Part shown: piece by piece, positions 8,171 to 15,883 of the stretch
Position numbering within the stretch: position 1 is the first letter of the stretch
Layout: the number at the start of each line of letters is the position of its first letter
Source of the DNA: Flagellimonas_A sp039592695
GTDB taxonomy: Bacteria; Bacteroidota; Bacteroidia; Flavobacteriales; Flavobacteriaceae
Direction of reading: 5' to 3'
Assembly (NCBI RefSeq): GCF_039592695.1
Contig: NZ_JBBUTK010000001.1
Coordinates: 1,364,001-1,428,000, forward strand
Length of the DNA: 64,000 nt
The notes under the pieces: model-generated
What the model saw: only the letters and a program-made list of their open reading frames with translations
Database searches by the model: none
Told to the model about the DNA's origin: nothing
Translations under genes and position numbers: made by a program

Positions 8171-9469
8171 TTATTTCGCTCTTAATGGTTCAATTTTTGG
8201 ACACAATATCCATACACTTGCCATAGTGATTATGGCCAATGCCGCACCGATCACAAAGGCCGGCGTGTAGTTACCTCCCGATGTAAGCCATGGAACGAGG
8301 GCGGTCAAACCAAAGGCTCCCAACTTGGCAGCCATGCCAGCAAATCCGGCAAGCGTGCCCACCGATTTTCCACCAAAAAAGTCACTTGGCAATGTCTGCA
8401 CATTTCCAATAGCCACTTGAAAACCGAACAAGATTATCGCCATGAGCACTACAGCAGTTTCGGGCCCACCTGGGTTTGCCATGGCAAGCAAAGTTGGCAA
8501 CATGATTAGGCAGCCTAAAGTAATGACCAGTTTACGGGTTTTGTTGACCGTCCAACCCGCCTTAATGCGGTTTTGTGCCAAAAGACCGCCAAACCAAGCC
8601 CCTATCATTGCCCCAACATAGGGTACCCATGCATAAAACCCAATCGCCTTTACATCCATGCCATAAACCTCATTGAGATATATAGGTATCCAAAAGATGA
8701 ACAACCACCAAATAGGGTCAATTGCTGCCGAAGCTATGATGACCCCCCAACTTTCTTTGTGGGAGAGCATTTTACCAGTTGGTGGATTGTATCCCTCGTC
8801 CCGAACTCCATCTCCATCTAAATCTTGGTTTTGCTGACCAGTCAAAATATATTCTCTTTCGCTATCTGAAATCCATGGATGCTTTGATGGAGGAGCCTTT
8901 ACTAAAATCCACCATGGAATTAGCCAAAGCAATCCCACCAGGCCCACCAAAACGAAAATATAGTGCCAGCTGAAGTGGATGGATAATAGGCCTATCGTCG
9001 GAAAGGCAACGATGCCTCCAATGGCCGCGCCAGAGTTGAAAATTCCTTGGGCAAAAGCCCGCTCTTTCGTTGGAAACCACTCTGCGTTTCCCTTTGCTGC
9101 ACCTGGCCAGTTTCCAGCTTCTGCTATGCCCAATATGGAGCGAAAAATGGACAGACTGACCAACCCTTTTGCCAATGCGTGCAAGGCGGTTGCCAACGAC
9201 CAAAATCCTATGGACAACGCAAAACCGATTCTAGTGCCCACCTTGTCAAAAATTTTCCCAAATATGGCTTGGCCGAATGCATAGGAAAAAATGAATATCG
9301 TGGAGATAATCGCATAAATTCCTTTTCTTTCATCTGAGGTCTTGTTGGGGTACAGGTCTTCTGCCATGTCTGGCCATAAAACCGGTAACGCCTGTCTATC
9401 TATATAATTAATAACGGTTGCCAACGCTATTAACCCAATGACCCACCACCGTAAACCTTTTAACTTCAT
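8171..9469 (-). CDS. MFS transporter, hexuronate/DEH type
   Basis: 432-residue major facilitator of the anion:cation symporter group, which includes hexuronate carriers (ExuT). Features are NYIDRQALPVLWP in TM1, a loop 2-3 GKIFDKVGTR motif and about twelve membrane segments. In alginate operons such carriers bring monomeric unsaturated uronate or DEH across the inner membrane. Residues 216-225 of the central cytoplasmic loop read DLDGDGVRDE, resembling a calcium-binding loop, which is not a standard part of MFS carriers. First gene of the SDR-SDR-kdgK-pfk-eda-Nramp run; the 188 bp upstream shows no GntR operator copy. Confidence 0.9.
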   Translation of the reverse strand: MKLKGLRWWVIGLIALATVINYIDRQALPVLWPDMAEDLYPNKTSDERKGIYAIISTIFIFSYAFGQAIFGKIFDKVGTRIGFALSIGFWSLATALHALAKGLVSLSIFRSILGIAEAGNWPGAAKGNAEWFPTKERAFAQGIFNSGAAIGGIVAFPTIGLLSIHFSWHYIFVLVGLVGLLWLIPWWILVKAPPSKHPWISDSEREYILTGQQNQDLDGDGVRDEGYNPPTGKMLSHKESWGVIIASAAIDPIWWLFIFWIPIYLNEVYGMDVKAIGFYAWVPYVGAMIGAWFGGLLAQNRIKAGWTVNKTRKLVITLGCLIMLPTLLAMANPGGPETAVVLMAIILFGFQVAIGNVQTLPSDFFGGKSVGTLAGFAGMAAKLGAFGLTALVPWLTSGGNYTPAFVIGAALAIITMASVWILCPKIEPLRAK

Positions 9470-9657
9470 AGTTTTTTAATTGTGTTAGGTTTAGGAATAT
9501 CATGTGTTCACCTGAATAAAAAAAATCAAGCTCAATTAGTGGTAGCTGACTTAAAAAATTCCGATTTGGAATCTATGCGGTAAGTGCTACTTCCCTCCTA
9601 TGTTATTTCAAATAGCTAAAACAGAAGCGTGCAATTCTGTCTTGGCAAATCAACGTC

Positions 9658-10365
9658 TTAAGTATTGTAACAGTACTGGTACAATACGCTAAAGTGTGTT
9701 TTCATTTTCTGCTTGGCCTTCTGTGGATCTTGTTTCTTGATAGCCTCGAAAATTTCTTCATGCTCCTTGATTCCCTTGAACGAAAGATTGGCATCACAAA
9801 CATGGTGCTTGTTGAAATTTGTGATAATCTCAGGCGTAATGACCAGCATAAATGTATTCATGGTTGCATTTTTACTGGCTTTGGCTATGGCCAGATGAAA
9901 CAATAAATCTTCTTCGACCGCATCTTTACCATTCAAGACTTTTGTCTTATAGGCTTCAAGAGCTTGCTCCATTTTATCCAAATCATCGTCTGTTCTTCTT
10001 AGCGCTGCCAATCGTACCGTTTTGAGTTCCAGTAAAATCCTGGTCTCAACTAAGGATTTAAAGTCTGGATCTTCCAATCTCAAAATATCATCCAACATTC
10101 CGCTCATGGCAACCCGACCAATATTGGCGATGAATGTTCCACTTTGTGGTCTGGATTTCAATATGCCAAAAAACTCCAATTTTTGGATGGCTTCCCTTAT
10201 GTTGCTCCGGCTAACCCCGAATTTTTCGGATAGCATTCTTTCGGATGGAAGCTTATCACCAGGTTCTAAGTTCTTATAGTCTATATAATCCCGAATATTT
10301 GAGATAATACCCTTTTGTATATCGCCATTTTCAGATTTGGTAAGAATTTCGACTTTCATATTCAT
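9658..10365 (-). CDS. FadR/GntR-family transcriptional regulator (FCD domain)
   Basis: 235-residue regulator. The N-terminal winged helix-turn-helix (about residues 15-80) contains LPSERMLSEKFGVSRSNIREAIQKL, here split as LPSERMLSEKFG plus VSRSNIREAIQKL, and the C-terminal FCD ligand domain spans about 90-225 with conserved His residues. It is embedded in the alginate locus and very probably represses it until KDG or a related uronate binds. Its own promoter region carries one of three copies of a TGGTNNACCA double-palindrome (10378-10405), as expected for autoregulation by a FadR-type protein. An alternative start codon lies two residues downstream (MKVEIL). Confidence 0.92.
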   Translation of the reverse strand: MNMKVEILTKSENGDIQKGIISNIRDYIDYKNLEPGDKLPSERMLSEKFGVSRSNIREAIQKLEFFGILKSRPQSGTFIANIGRVAMSGMLDDILRLEDPDFKSLVETRILLELKTVRLAALRRTDDDLDKMEQALEAYKTKVLNGKDAVEEDLLFHLAIAKASKNATMNTFMLVITPEIITNFNKHHVCDANLSFKGIKEHEEIFEAIKKQDPQKAKQKMKTHFSVLYQYCYNT

Positions 10366-10377
10366 TTTTTAAACCAG

Positions 10378-10405
10378 ATTGGTTAACCAGATTGGTTTGT
10401 TAAAT
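10378..10405. promoter_or_regulatory. Operator copy A, upstream of gntR
   Basis: Reads TGGTTAACCA, then GAT, then the decayed second half TGGTTTGTTA. A further AAACCA half lies just left of it, giving a 13-base direct repeat at 10372-10384 and 10385-10397. It sits 13 bases before the gntR start codon. A -7-like box TAAATTTA (10401-10408, minus strand) overlaps its end in the same register as in copies B and C. Confidence 0.75.
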
Positions 10406-10445
10406 TTATGAAATTATCCGCGTATTAAGCAAGTTGTTTTTAGTC

Positions 10446-10490
10446 AAGAGGACTATTGGCCAAAGCCAGAGACGACCAATAGTCTCTCTT
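10446..10490. repeat. Long imperfect hairpin between susD and gntR
   Basis: The arms AAGAGGACTATTGG and CCAATAGTCTCTCTT are complementary over about 14 pairs with one bulge and enclose a loop of about 16 bases. No T-run follows on either strand, so it is not a standard intrinsic terminator. It may stabilise the 3' end of susD mRNA or separate susCD transcript levels from the downstream genes. Confidence 0.6.
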
Positions 10491-10566
10491 ATCTAACTAA
10501 ACTAACTCAAATTACTCTCTCTGTTAATGATCAATGCTCAATTGAAACTTTTTAATCTTTTATATA

Positions 10567-11880
10567 TTAATAGCCAGGGTTTTGTGTAATCACCCCGTTG
10601 GTGGCCAGAATCTCTGATATCGGAACTGGGAACAAAAAGAAATTACTGTCAATCGTCTGACCCATTTCAGCTTCCACAGTGCCTGTTCTTACCAAATCGA
10701 ACCATCTATGCCCCTCAAAAGCCAACTCCAATCTTCTTTCGTCTTGAATGGCCTGTCTCACCGCAGTTTGCCCCGTTGCTGTTGTATTTGGTAAACCTGC
10801 TCTAGTTCTTATCTTATTCAATTCTGTTATTGCGCCAGCTGTATTCCCATTTTCATTCAACGTTTCAGCATACAATAAAATGGCATCTGCCAATCGCATT
10901 TCAATCCAGTCGAGGTCTTCCCCGCCTGTTTGTGGGTATTTTGGAGAAGCCATAAGTGTCTCATCAATGGTTACCACTCTTCGTAAATCAGTGTCACCAC
11001 CTGCTTCGCTAGCATCAAAAGCTGCAATCAAATCAGGATCCAAAGGCATCAGGGACTTTGTATCTAGACCTCCAAACCACGAAAAGAATTCAGAAAAACC
11101 GTATTCATCGACTATCGAACTGGATACTTGAGTTGCAAAGATGACCTCTGGATTCAAATCAACTAAAAAGATATCGGCAAAGTTTTCCTGTAAAGTGATT
11201 CCGGCATCAGCAGCTCCATTGACAACCGCGGCCAAAAGAGGTTCAGCATTTCCGAATTCACCCCTGTGAACGTACACCTTGCCAAGCAATGCACGCGCAG
11301 CAATTTGAGTAGCTCGACCGTCTGATAAATCTGAATTATCCAAAGCTGCAATGGCATCTTGAAAATCTGGAATTATAATATTATTATATACCTCAGCAAC
11401 TGGTTGCCTTTCAAAGATGGATAAGTCTGTAGTAACTGGATTGGCGACTAAATTGACAGGTACATCGCCAAAAACCAATACCAACTTAAAATATGACAAG
11501 GCCCTCAAAAATTTAGCCTCACCAATATCAGTGGCATCGGTAGAATTTTCGATGACATTATTTGCACTTAAAATTGCTCTGTACAAAGCAGTATAGAAAG
11601 GCCCAAAAAATTGATCTTCCATAACGGTCAAGTCGGGACCGTACCTATCAAATTCTGGAAATGGCTCTTCATCCATTAACGCATTGTCAGCTCTGAAATC
11701 GCCCATTACCGCCATTGGGGTAACCGCACCCAATTGGTAGAAATAGGCAGCATTCACAACCCCATCAAAATCTTCCAAAGAATCTGAACTTGCAATATTC
11801 GGTGGAACCTGATCCAAGTCGTTGTCACATGCCGCTATGAACAACATTGACCCTAGTAATAAGATATATAGTCTTTTCAT
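10567..11880 (-). CDS. susD: SusD-like surface glycan-binding lipoprotein (alginate locus)
   Basis: 437 residues from the start chosen here (MKRLYILLL), which places the lipobox cysteine in FIAACDN about 18 residues in; eight further upstream codons are open but would spoil the signal peptide. It has RagB/SusD hallmarks: TPR-like helices in the middle (AKFLRALSYFKLV, AARALLGKVYVHRGE) and the C-terminal signature LAFEGHRWFDLVRTG. It sits on the cell surface as the lid of the SusC channel. The gene starts 10 bp after susC ends, so they are co-transcribed. Alginate oligomers are the inferred ligand, from the flanking lyases. Confidence 0.94.
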   Translation of the reverse strand: MKRLYILLLGSMLFIAACDNDLDQVPPNIASSDSLEDFDGVVNAAYFYQLGAVTPMAVMGDFRADNALMDEEPFPEFDRYGPDLTVMEDQFFGPFYTALYRAILSANNVIENSTDATDIGEAKFLRALSYFKLVLVFGDVPVNLVANPVTTDLSIFERQPVAEVYNNIIIPDFQDAIAALDNSDLSDGRATQIAARALLGKVYVHRGEFGNAEPLLAAVVNGAADAGITLQENFADIFLVDLNPEVIFATQVSSSIVDEYGFSEFFSWFGGLDTKSLMPLDPDLIAAFDASEAGGDTDLRRVVTIDETLMASPKYPQTGGEDLDWIEMRLADAILLYAETLNENGNTAGAITELNKIRTRAGLPNTTATGQTAVRQAIQDERRLELAFEGHRWFDLVRTGTVEAEMGQTIDSNFFLFPVPISEILATNGVITQNPGY

Positions 11881-11890
11881 TTTTCTTCTT

Positions 11891-14800
11891 TTAAAAATTA
11901 ACATTTAACCCCAACGTATAGCTTCTGACGATAGGACTCGCCCCTACCTGAACCCCATAAGTTGTAGGGCCTAAATAACCCCCATTGGTTATCTCGACAC
12001 CTTCAGGGTTAAAGGAGGTATAGTTATCTCCCCACAGATACAATAAGTTTGTAGCCGCAGCATAAATTCTAACAGAGTTCAACCCCATTTTACTAATTAC
12101 ATCGGGGTCTATGGTATACCCTATGGTCAGGTTACGTAAAGCTAGATAAGAAGCATCCTGTATCTGGGCATCCAATTGATTTCTTGATTGTGTGTAAAAT
12201 CTACCAGTCGCATCTTCGATACCATCATCGTTGGCATCAAAACTATCACGTAGCCTGCCGCCAAATTCCGATTGCCAATAAATAGGGTCAATATTGAATA
12301 CATCACCCCCTTGAGCCCCTTGAAACTGGAATGACATATCCAAAGCCTTATATCGAATTGAACTGTTCAGGCCATAGTAAAAGTCAGGTGTGTTCTGACC
12401 TATTTTGACCAGATCACCGCCTTCCTCAACTGTTCTTGTTCTGTCAATCACACCATCACCATTCTGATCGACTACATAGTATTCAGAACTATTCAAACCG
12501 ACAACCCTTGTCGGATCTGCTATGTGGACATCATCAACTATGCCTGCGGTCTCCAATCCCCACATTTCGCCAATTTCACCACCGACGTAATTTCTGAACA
12601 CAGGTCCTCTACCACTCTGACCATAAATCACATCAGGCAATGATTCTACATCACGTAAATCAGTAATCTCCGTTTCCACTGTGGAGAAGTTGGCACCAAA
12701 GTCCCAGCTAAAATCATCTTTTTGAAAGACCAAAGCAGACATTTCAAATTCGAAACCAGAACTTCTTACATCACCTGCGTTCAGTCTTATCGATGTTGTT
12801 CCCAAAACTTCAGACACACTTTGGTTTATCAAAATATCTTCGATGTCCGAGGTATAGTAGTCTGCACCAATTCGAATACGATTATTAAAAAAGCCCAAAT
12901 CAATACCGTAGTTGGTCTCGGTGTTGGTTTGCCATGTCAAATCAGGGTTGGCCACATCTGAAGGAATTAAAAACCCAGTACCGAAAATTGTCGCTTGCGG
13001 ATTTAAAAGACTTAGCGAATTGTAAGCTCCCAAATCAGAGGTCGTTCCCAAAGAACCGGTACTGAACCTTGGTTTTATTAAGCTCAAAAATTCTGAATTG
13101 TACCACTTTTCATTGTGAATGTTCCAACCAACGGAAAGTGCTGGAAATGTGGCATACTTGTTATTCGCTCCAAAACGGGAATCACCATCTCGTCTTATGG
13201 ATGCCGAGAGTAAGTAGCGATCATCATAGGCATAGTTAATCCTACCAAAAACACTTCTTCGTGCTATGGTCTCATCACGTTCGGTGACGGTAATGTCTGC
13301 CGGGTCCAACAAATTATAATTGATGATATCACTGAACGGTACGTTTGTTCCATCTTGTCTGGTACCGGTTATGAAGAAATTCTGGAATTCAAGTCCGGCT
13401 ACTGCTGATACTTCATGCTTTCCAAAGGTTTTGGCATAATTTAATGTGGTCTCACTCAAGATTGAAGTGCGGCGAATCTTTTGCCTATCCAAAAATGTCT
13501 GTGTGCCACGGGCTCTGGAATCGAATTCCAATCCTCTGTAGGCGTAGTCTTCGGTATCTCTGTAATCCGCACCTAAAACGGTTTTTATATTCAAACCATC
13601 CAAAATATTGTATTGAAAATAGGTCGAAAGATTACCGAAGTAGGTTTTTTGCCATGCATCGGTATTGTCCAACTTCGTAGCGGGACCAGCATCGCCAGAA
13701 CCCCCAATGCCGTTACCAACCCTACCGTAATGCCAATCTTGCGCCGTATCCCCAGGTTCCAAAGTATATATACTATTGTTAAATGGTGCATCACCGCCTC
13801 TGTAACCATTATCAAAAGGGGCAAGACCCAAAGCCTGTGCTTGTTGATCCAATTGTTGTACGAATGCAATGGATTCTTCCGTGTGATATATAGGGTGTAT
13901 GCTATAGGCCCTCAAAAGATCTCTCATATCATGGCCTACGATATCCCTTCTAGAGGCAAATCCATTAAAACTCAAACCCGTATTGAACTTATCTCCTAGT
14001 TTGGTATCGACATTCAAACGTGCATTGACCCTTTCAAAGCCTTGGGTAATTGCAATGCCTTCGGTATTTTGATAACCAATTGAAGCAAAATAGTTCGAGT
14101 TTTCGCTACCTCCGCTCATACTAAAGTTGTGGTTCATGGTGTAACCCGTCCGGAAAAGCCAATCTTCAACTGCAACAACACCAGGAGAATTTCTGTATGC
14201 ATTGATTTTATAGTCAACGAACGCTGGGTCCAATTCAGAAACATCGAACCTGCCACTGGCTATACCATCCTCTAAAATATCGGCCCATTCCCCAGCGGTT
14301 TTGAGCATCTCATTATCCCTTAGGTATCTGTTTGATGTGCTATAAAAAGTGTCATAGGAAAAACTGGGTTTGCCTTGTCTTCCTTTTTTGGTGGTAACCA
14401 AAATAACACCGTTCGCACCCCTAGAACCATAAATAGCTGCTGAAGCAGCATCTTTCAATACCTCCAAACTTTGAATATCATTGGGATTTACCGTTGCCAA
14501 ACTTCCTGAAATGGGATAACCGTCGACTACAATCAGTGGACTTGCATCACCATTAATAGAAGATGCCGCCCGTATCTGAATCTTTGGGTCTGCACCTGGT
14601 GCACCATCTTGTTGTTGAATCAATACACCAGATAGTTTACCACCCAATGCATCATCAACACGTTGCGCCTGAATGGCAGCAATCTCGCCACCGTCGACTT
14701 TGGCAACAGCACCTGTCAGCGATGATTTTTTTCTGGTACCATAACCAATAACGACCACTTCATCTAACTTAGCAAGATCCTCTTGTAAGGTTACGTTTAT

Positions 14801-15067
14801 AACACTTTGACCACTTACAGCTAAGCTTTGCGTTGCAAAGCCAATGTAAGAAAACTGAAGTGTTGCCCCTGACCCAACAGTAATGGTATAATTACCATCA
14901 AAATCGGTTTGGGTGCCATTGGTCGTGTTCACCACCAATACGTTTGCTCCAACGATAGGCACACCGCTTACATCGGTCACTGTACCCGTGACAGTAACAT
15001 CTTGTGCAAAAAGTTGGATACTGCTCAGCAGTATCGCAACCATGAAAAGTTTAGTTTTTAAATTCAT
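11891..15067 (-). CDS. susC: SusC-like TonB-dependent outer membrane transporter (alginate locus)
   Basis: 1058 residues with a signal peptide (about 1-21, ending in LFAQ). A carboxypeptidase-D-regulatory-like domain follows (about 22-105, TGTVTDVSGVPIVGAN), then a plug domain (about 115-225, GYGTRKKSSLTGAV; GSRGANGVILVTTKKG) and a beta-barrel ending in a phenylalanine (LGLNVNF). It imports oligosaccharides, here most probably alginate oligomers, using TonB energy. The start lies about 290 bases downstream of the operator and -7 box at 15357-15387, so the mRNA leader is long. Confidence 0.95.
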   Translation of the reverse strand: MNLKTKLFMVAILLSSIQLFAQDVTVTGTVTDVSGVPIVGANVLVVNTTNGTQTDFDGNYTITVGSGATLQFSYIGFATQSLAVSGQSVINVTLQEDLAKLDEVVVIGYGTRKKSSLTGAVAKVDGGEIAAIQAQRVDDALGGKLSGVLIQQQDGAPGADPKIQIRAASSINGDASPLIVVDGYPISGSLATVNPNDIQSLEVLKDAASAAIYGSRGANGVILVTTKKGRQGKPSFSYDTFYSTSNRYLRDNEMLKTAGEWADILEDGIASGRFDVSELDPAFVDYKINAYRNSPGVVAVEDWLFRTGYTMNHNFSMSGGSENSNYFASIGYQNTEGIAITQGFERVNARLNVDTKLGDKFNTGLSFNGFASRRDIVGHDMRDLLRAYSIHPIYHTEESIAFVQQLDQQAQALGLAPFDNGYRGGDAPFNNSIYTLEPGDTAQDWHYGRVGNGIGGSGDAGPATKLDNTDAWQKTYFGNLSTYFQYNILDGLNIKTVLGADYRDTEDYAYRGLEFDSRARGTQTFLDRQKIRRTSILSETTLNYAKTFGKHEVSAVAGLEFQNFFITGTRQDGTNVPFSDIINYNLLDPADITVTERDETIARRSVFGRINYAYDDRYLLSASIRRDGDSRFGANNKYATFPALSVGWNIHNEKWYNSEFLSLIKPRFSTGSLGTTSDLGAYNSLSLLNPQATIFGTGFLIPSDVANPDLTWQTNTETNYGIDLGFFNNRIRIGADYYTSDIEDILINQSVSEVLGTTSIRLNAGDVRSSGFEFEMSALVFQKDDFSWDFGANFSTVETEITDLRDVESLPDVIYGQSGRGPVFRNYVGGEIGEMWGLETAGIVDDVHIADPTRVVGLNSSEYYVVDQNGDGVIDRTRTVEEGGDLVKIGQNTPDFYYGLNSSIRYKALDMSFQFQGAQGGDVFNIDPIYWQSEFGGRLRDSFDANDDGIEDATGRFYTQSRNQLDAQIQDASYLALRNLTIGYTIDPDVISKMGLNSVRIYAAATNLLYLWGDNYTSFNPEGVEITNGGYLGPTTYGVQVGASPIVRSYTLGLNVNF

Positions 15068-15254
15068 TTGTCTTTAGTTAATTTCAATAGTTTAATTTCT
15101 CTTTCCTTGGATATCTCGAGAATATCACTCTTTAGGATTTCGATTTAGTCCCACATTAGCTTCCTCCAAATGAATTTTTCTTAATTTTGAAGAAGCATGT
15201 TATTAAATCATGTGCCATACAATTACTTCCCTCCAATAAGAAGTATTGTTACTT

Positions 15255-15286
15255 AAAAAGGATAGGCGTGCACCTGTCCTTTTTTT
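15255..15286. terminator. Bidirectional terminator-like hairpin in the kdgF-susC gap
   Basis: A GGATAGG / CCTGTCC stem with a six-base loop is flanked by A-runs on the left and T-runs on the right, so it has a U-tract in both directions. On the minus strand it would end the kinase-PL7-kdgF transcript. It also lies inside the inferred 5' leader of susC. Between 15068 and 15471 I see no gene, only this hairpin and operator B with its -7 box. Confidence 0.7.
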
Positions 15287-15356
15287 ATGCCTTTTCTAAT
15301 TTCATCTCATATGAAGTCTCATTTAGTTCCAGGTTGTATGCTTATTGGTTTTCCAA

Positions 15357-15387
15357 ACTGGTCAACCAATTTGGTTTACCAAATATA
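15357..15387 (-). promoter_or_regulatory. Operator copy B overlapping the probable susC -7 box
   Basis: 15357-15384 reads, on the plus strand, TGGTCAACCA, ATT, TGGTTTACCA. The minus-strand TATATTTG at 15387-15380 matches the Bacteroidota TAnnTTTG -7 element and overlaps the end of the operator. A convincing -33 TTTG is missing. This would be the promoter of susC, repressed by GntR occupying the -7 box and transcription start. Confidence 0.7.
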
Positions 15388-15471
15388 TATTAATTTTTAG
15401 TTAAAAAAAGTATTTTCTTGATTTTAACACTTTTAGCCCATAAAATTTTCGCGAATTGGACCAGTTTTTTG

Positions 15472-15849
15472 CTATGCCTCTTTATCTCCAAAATAAGACA
15501 CTCCATCACCACTTAAAAAATCTTCCCTTACGGGACTAAATGTGTCAATAAGCATCCCTTCCTCCAAACACAATGCACTGTGCAATAAATTCGGTTCAAT
15601 GTACACACCATCCCCTGCCTCCACAATTTGCTTTTCGCCATCAATTTCAAACTCAAATTTGCCAGAAATGCAATAGGTAGCTTGCGTGTGAAAATGTTGA
15701 TGTGGGGCACCTAGTGCTCCTTTTTCAAATTTCACTTTTACCATCATGATTTGATTATCGTAACCTAAGAATTTTCTTGATACTCCTCCGCCAAGTTTTT
15801 CCCATTCCACTTCTTTTGTCATGATGTATTTCTCACTGAATCGTTTCAT
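15472..15849 (-). CDS. kdgF: KdgF, cupin that opens unsaturated uronates
   Basis: 125-residue single-domain cupin. The metal-binding first motif is HQHFHTQ (His50, His52, Gln56) and the second contains His90 in PNLLHS. KdgF proteins convert 4,5-unsaturated monouronates from alginate or pectin lyases into the linear keto form (DEH/DKI). No signal peptide is seen, so it acts in the cytoplasm. An internal start at Met10 would give 116 residues and cannot be excluded. It is 34 bp downstream of the PL7 gene, in one operon. Confidence 0.9.
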   Translation of the reverse strand: MKRFSEKYIMTKEVEWEKLGGGVSRKFLGYDNQIMMVKVKFEKGALGAPHQHFHTQATYCISGKFEFEIDGEKQIVEAGDGVYIEPNLLHSALCLEEGMLIDTFSPVREDFLSGDGVSYFGDKEA

Positions 15850-15883
15850 TATTTTGTCGTTTATATATTTTCCTTAATTCTTT

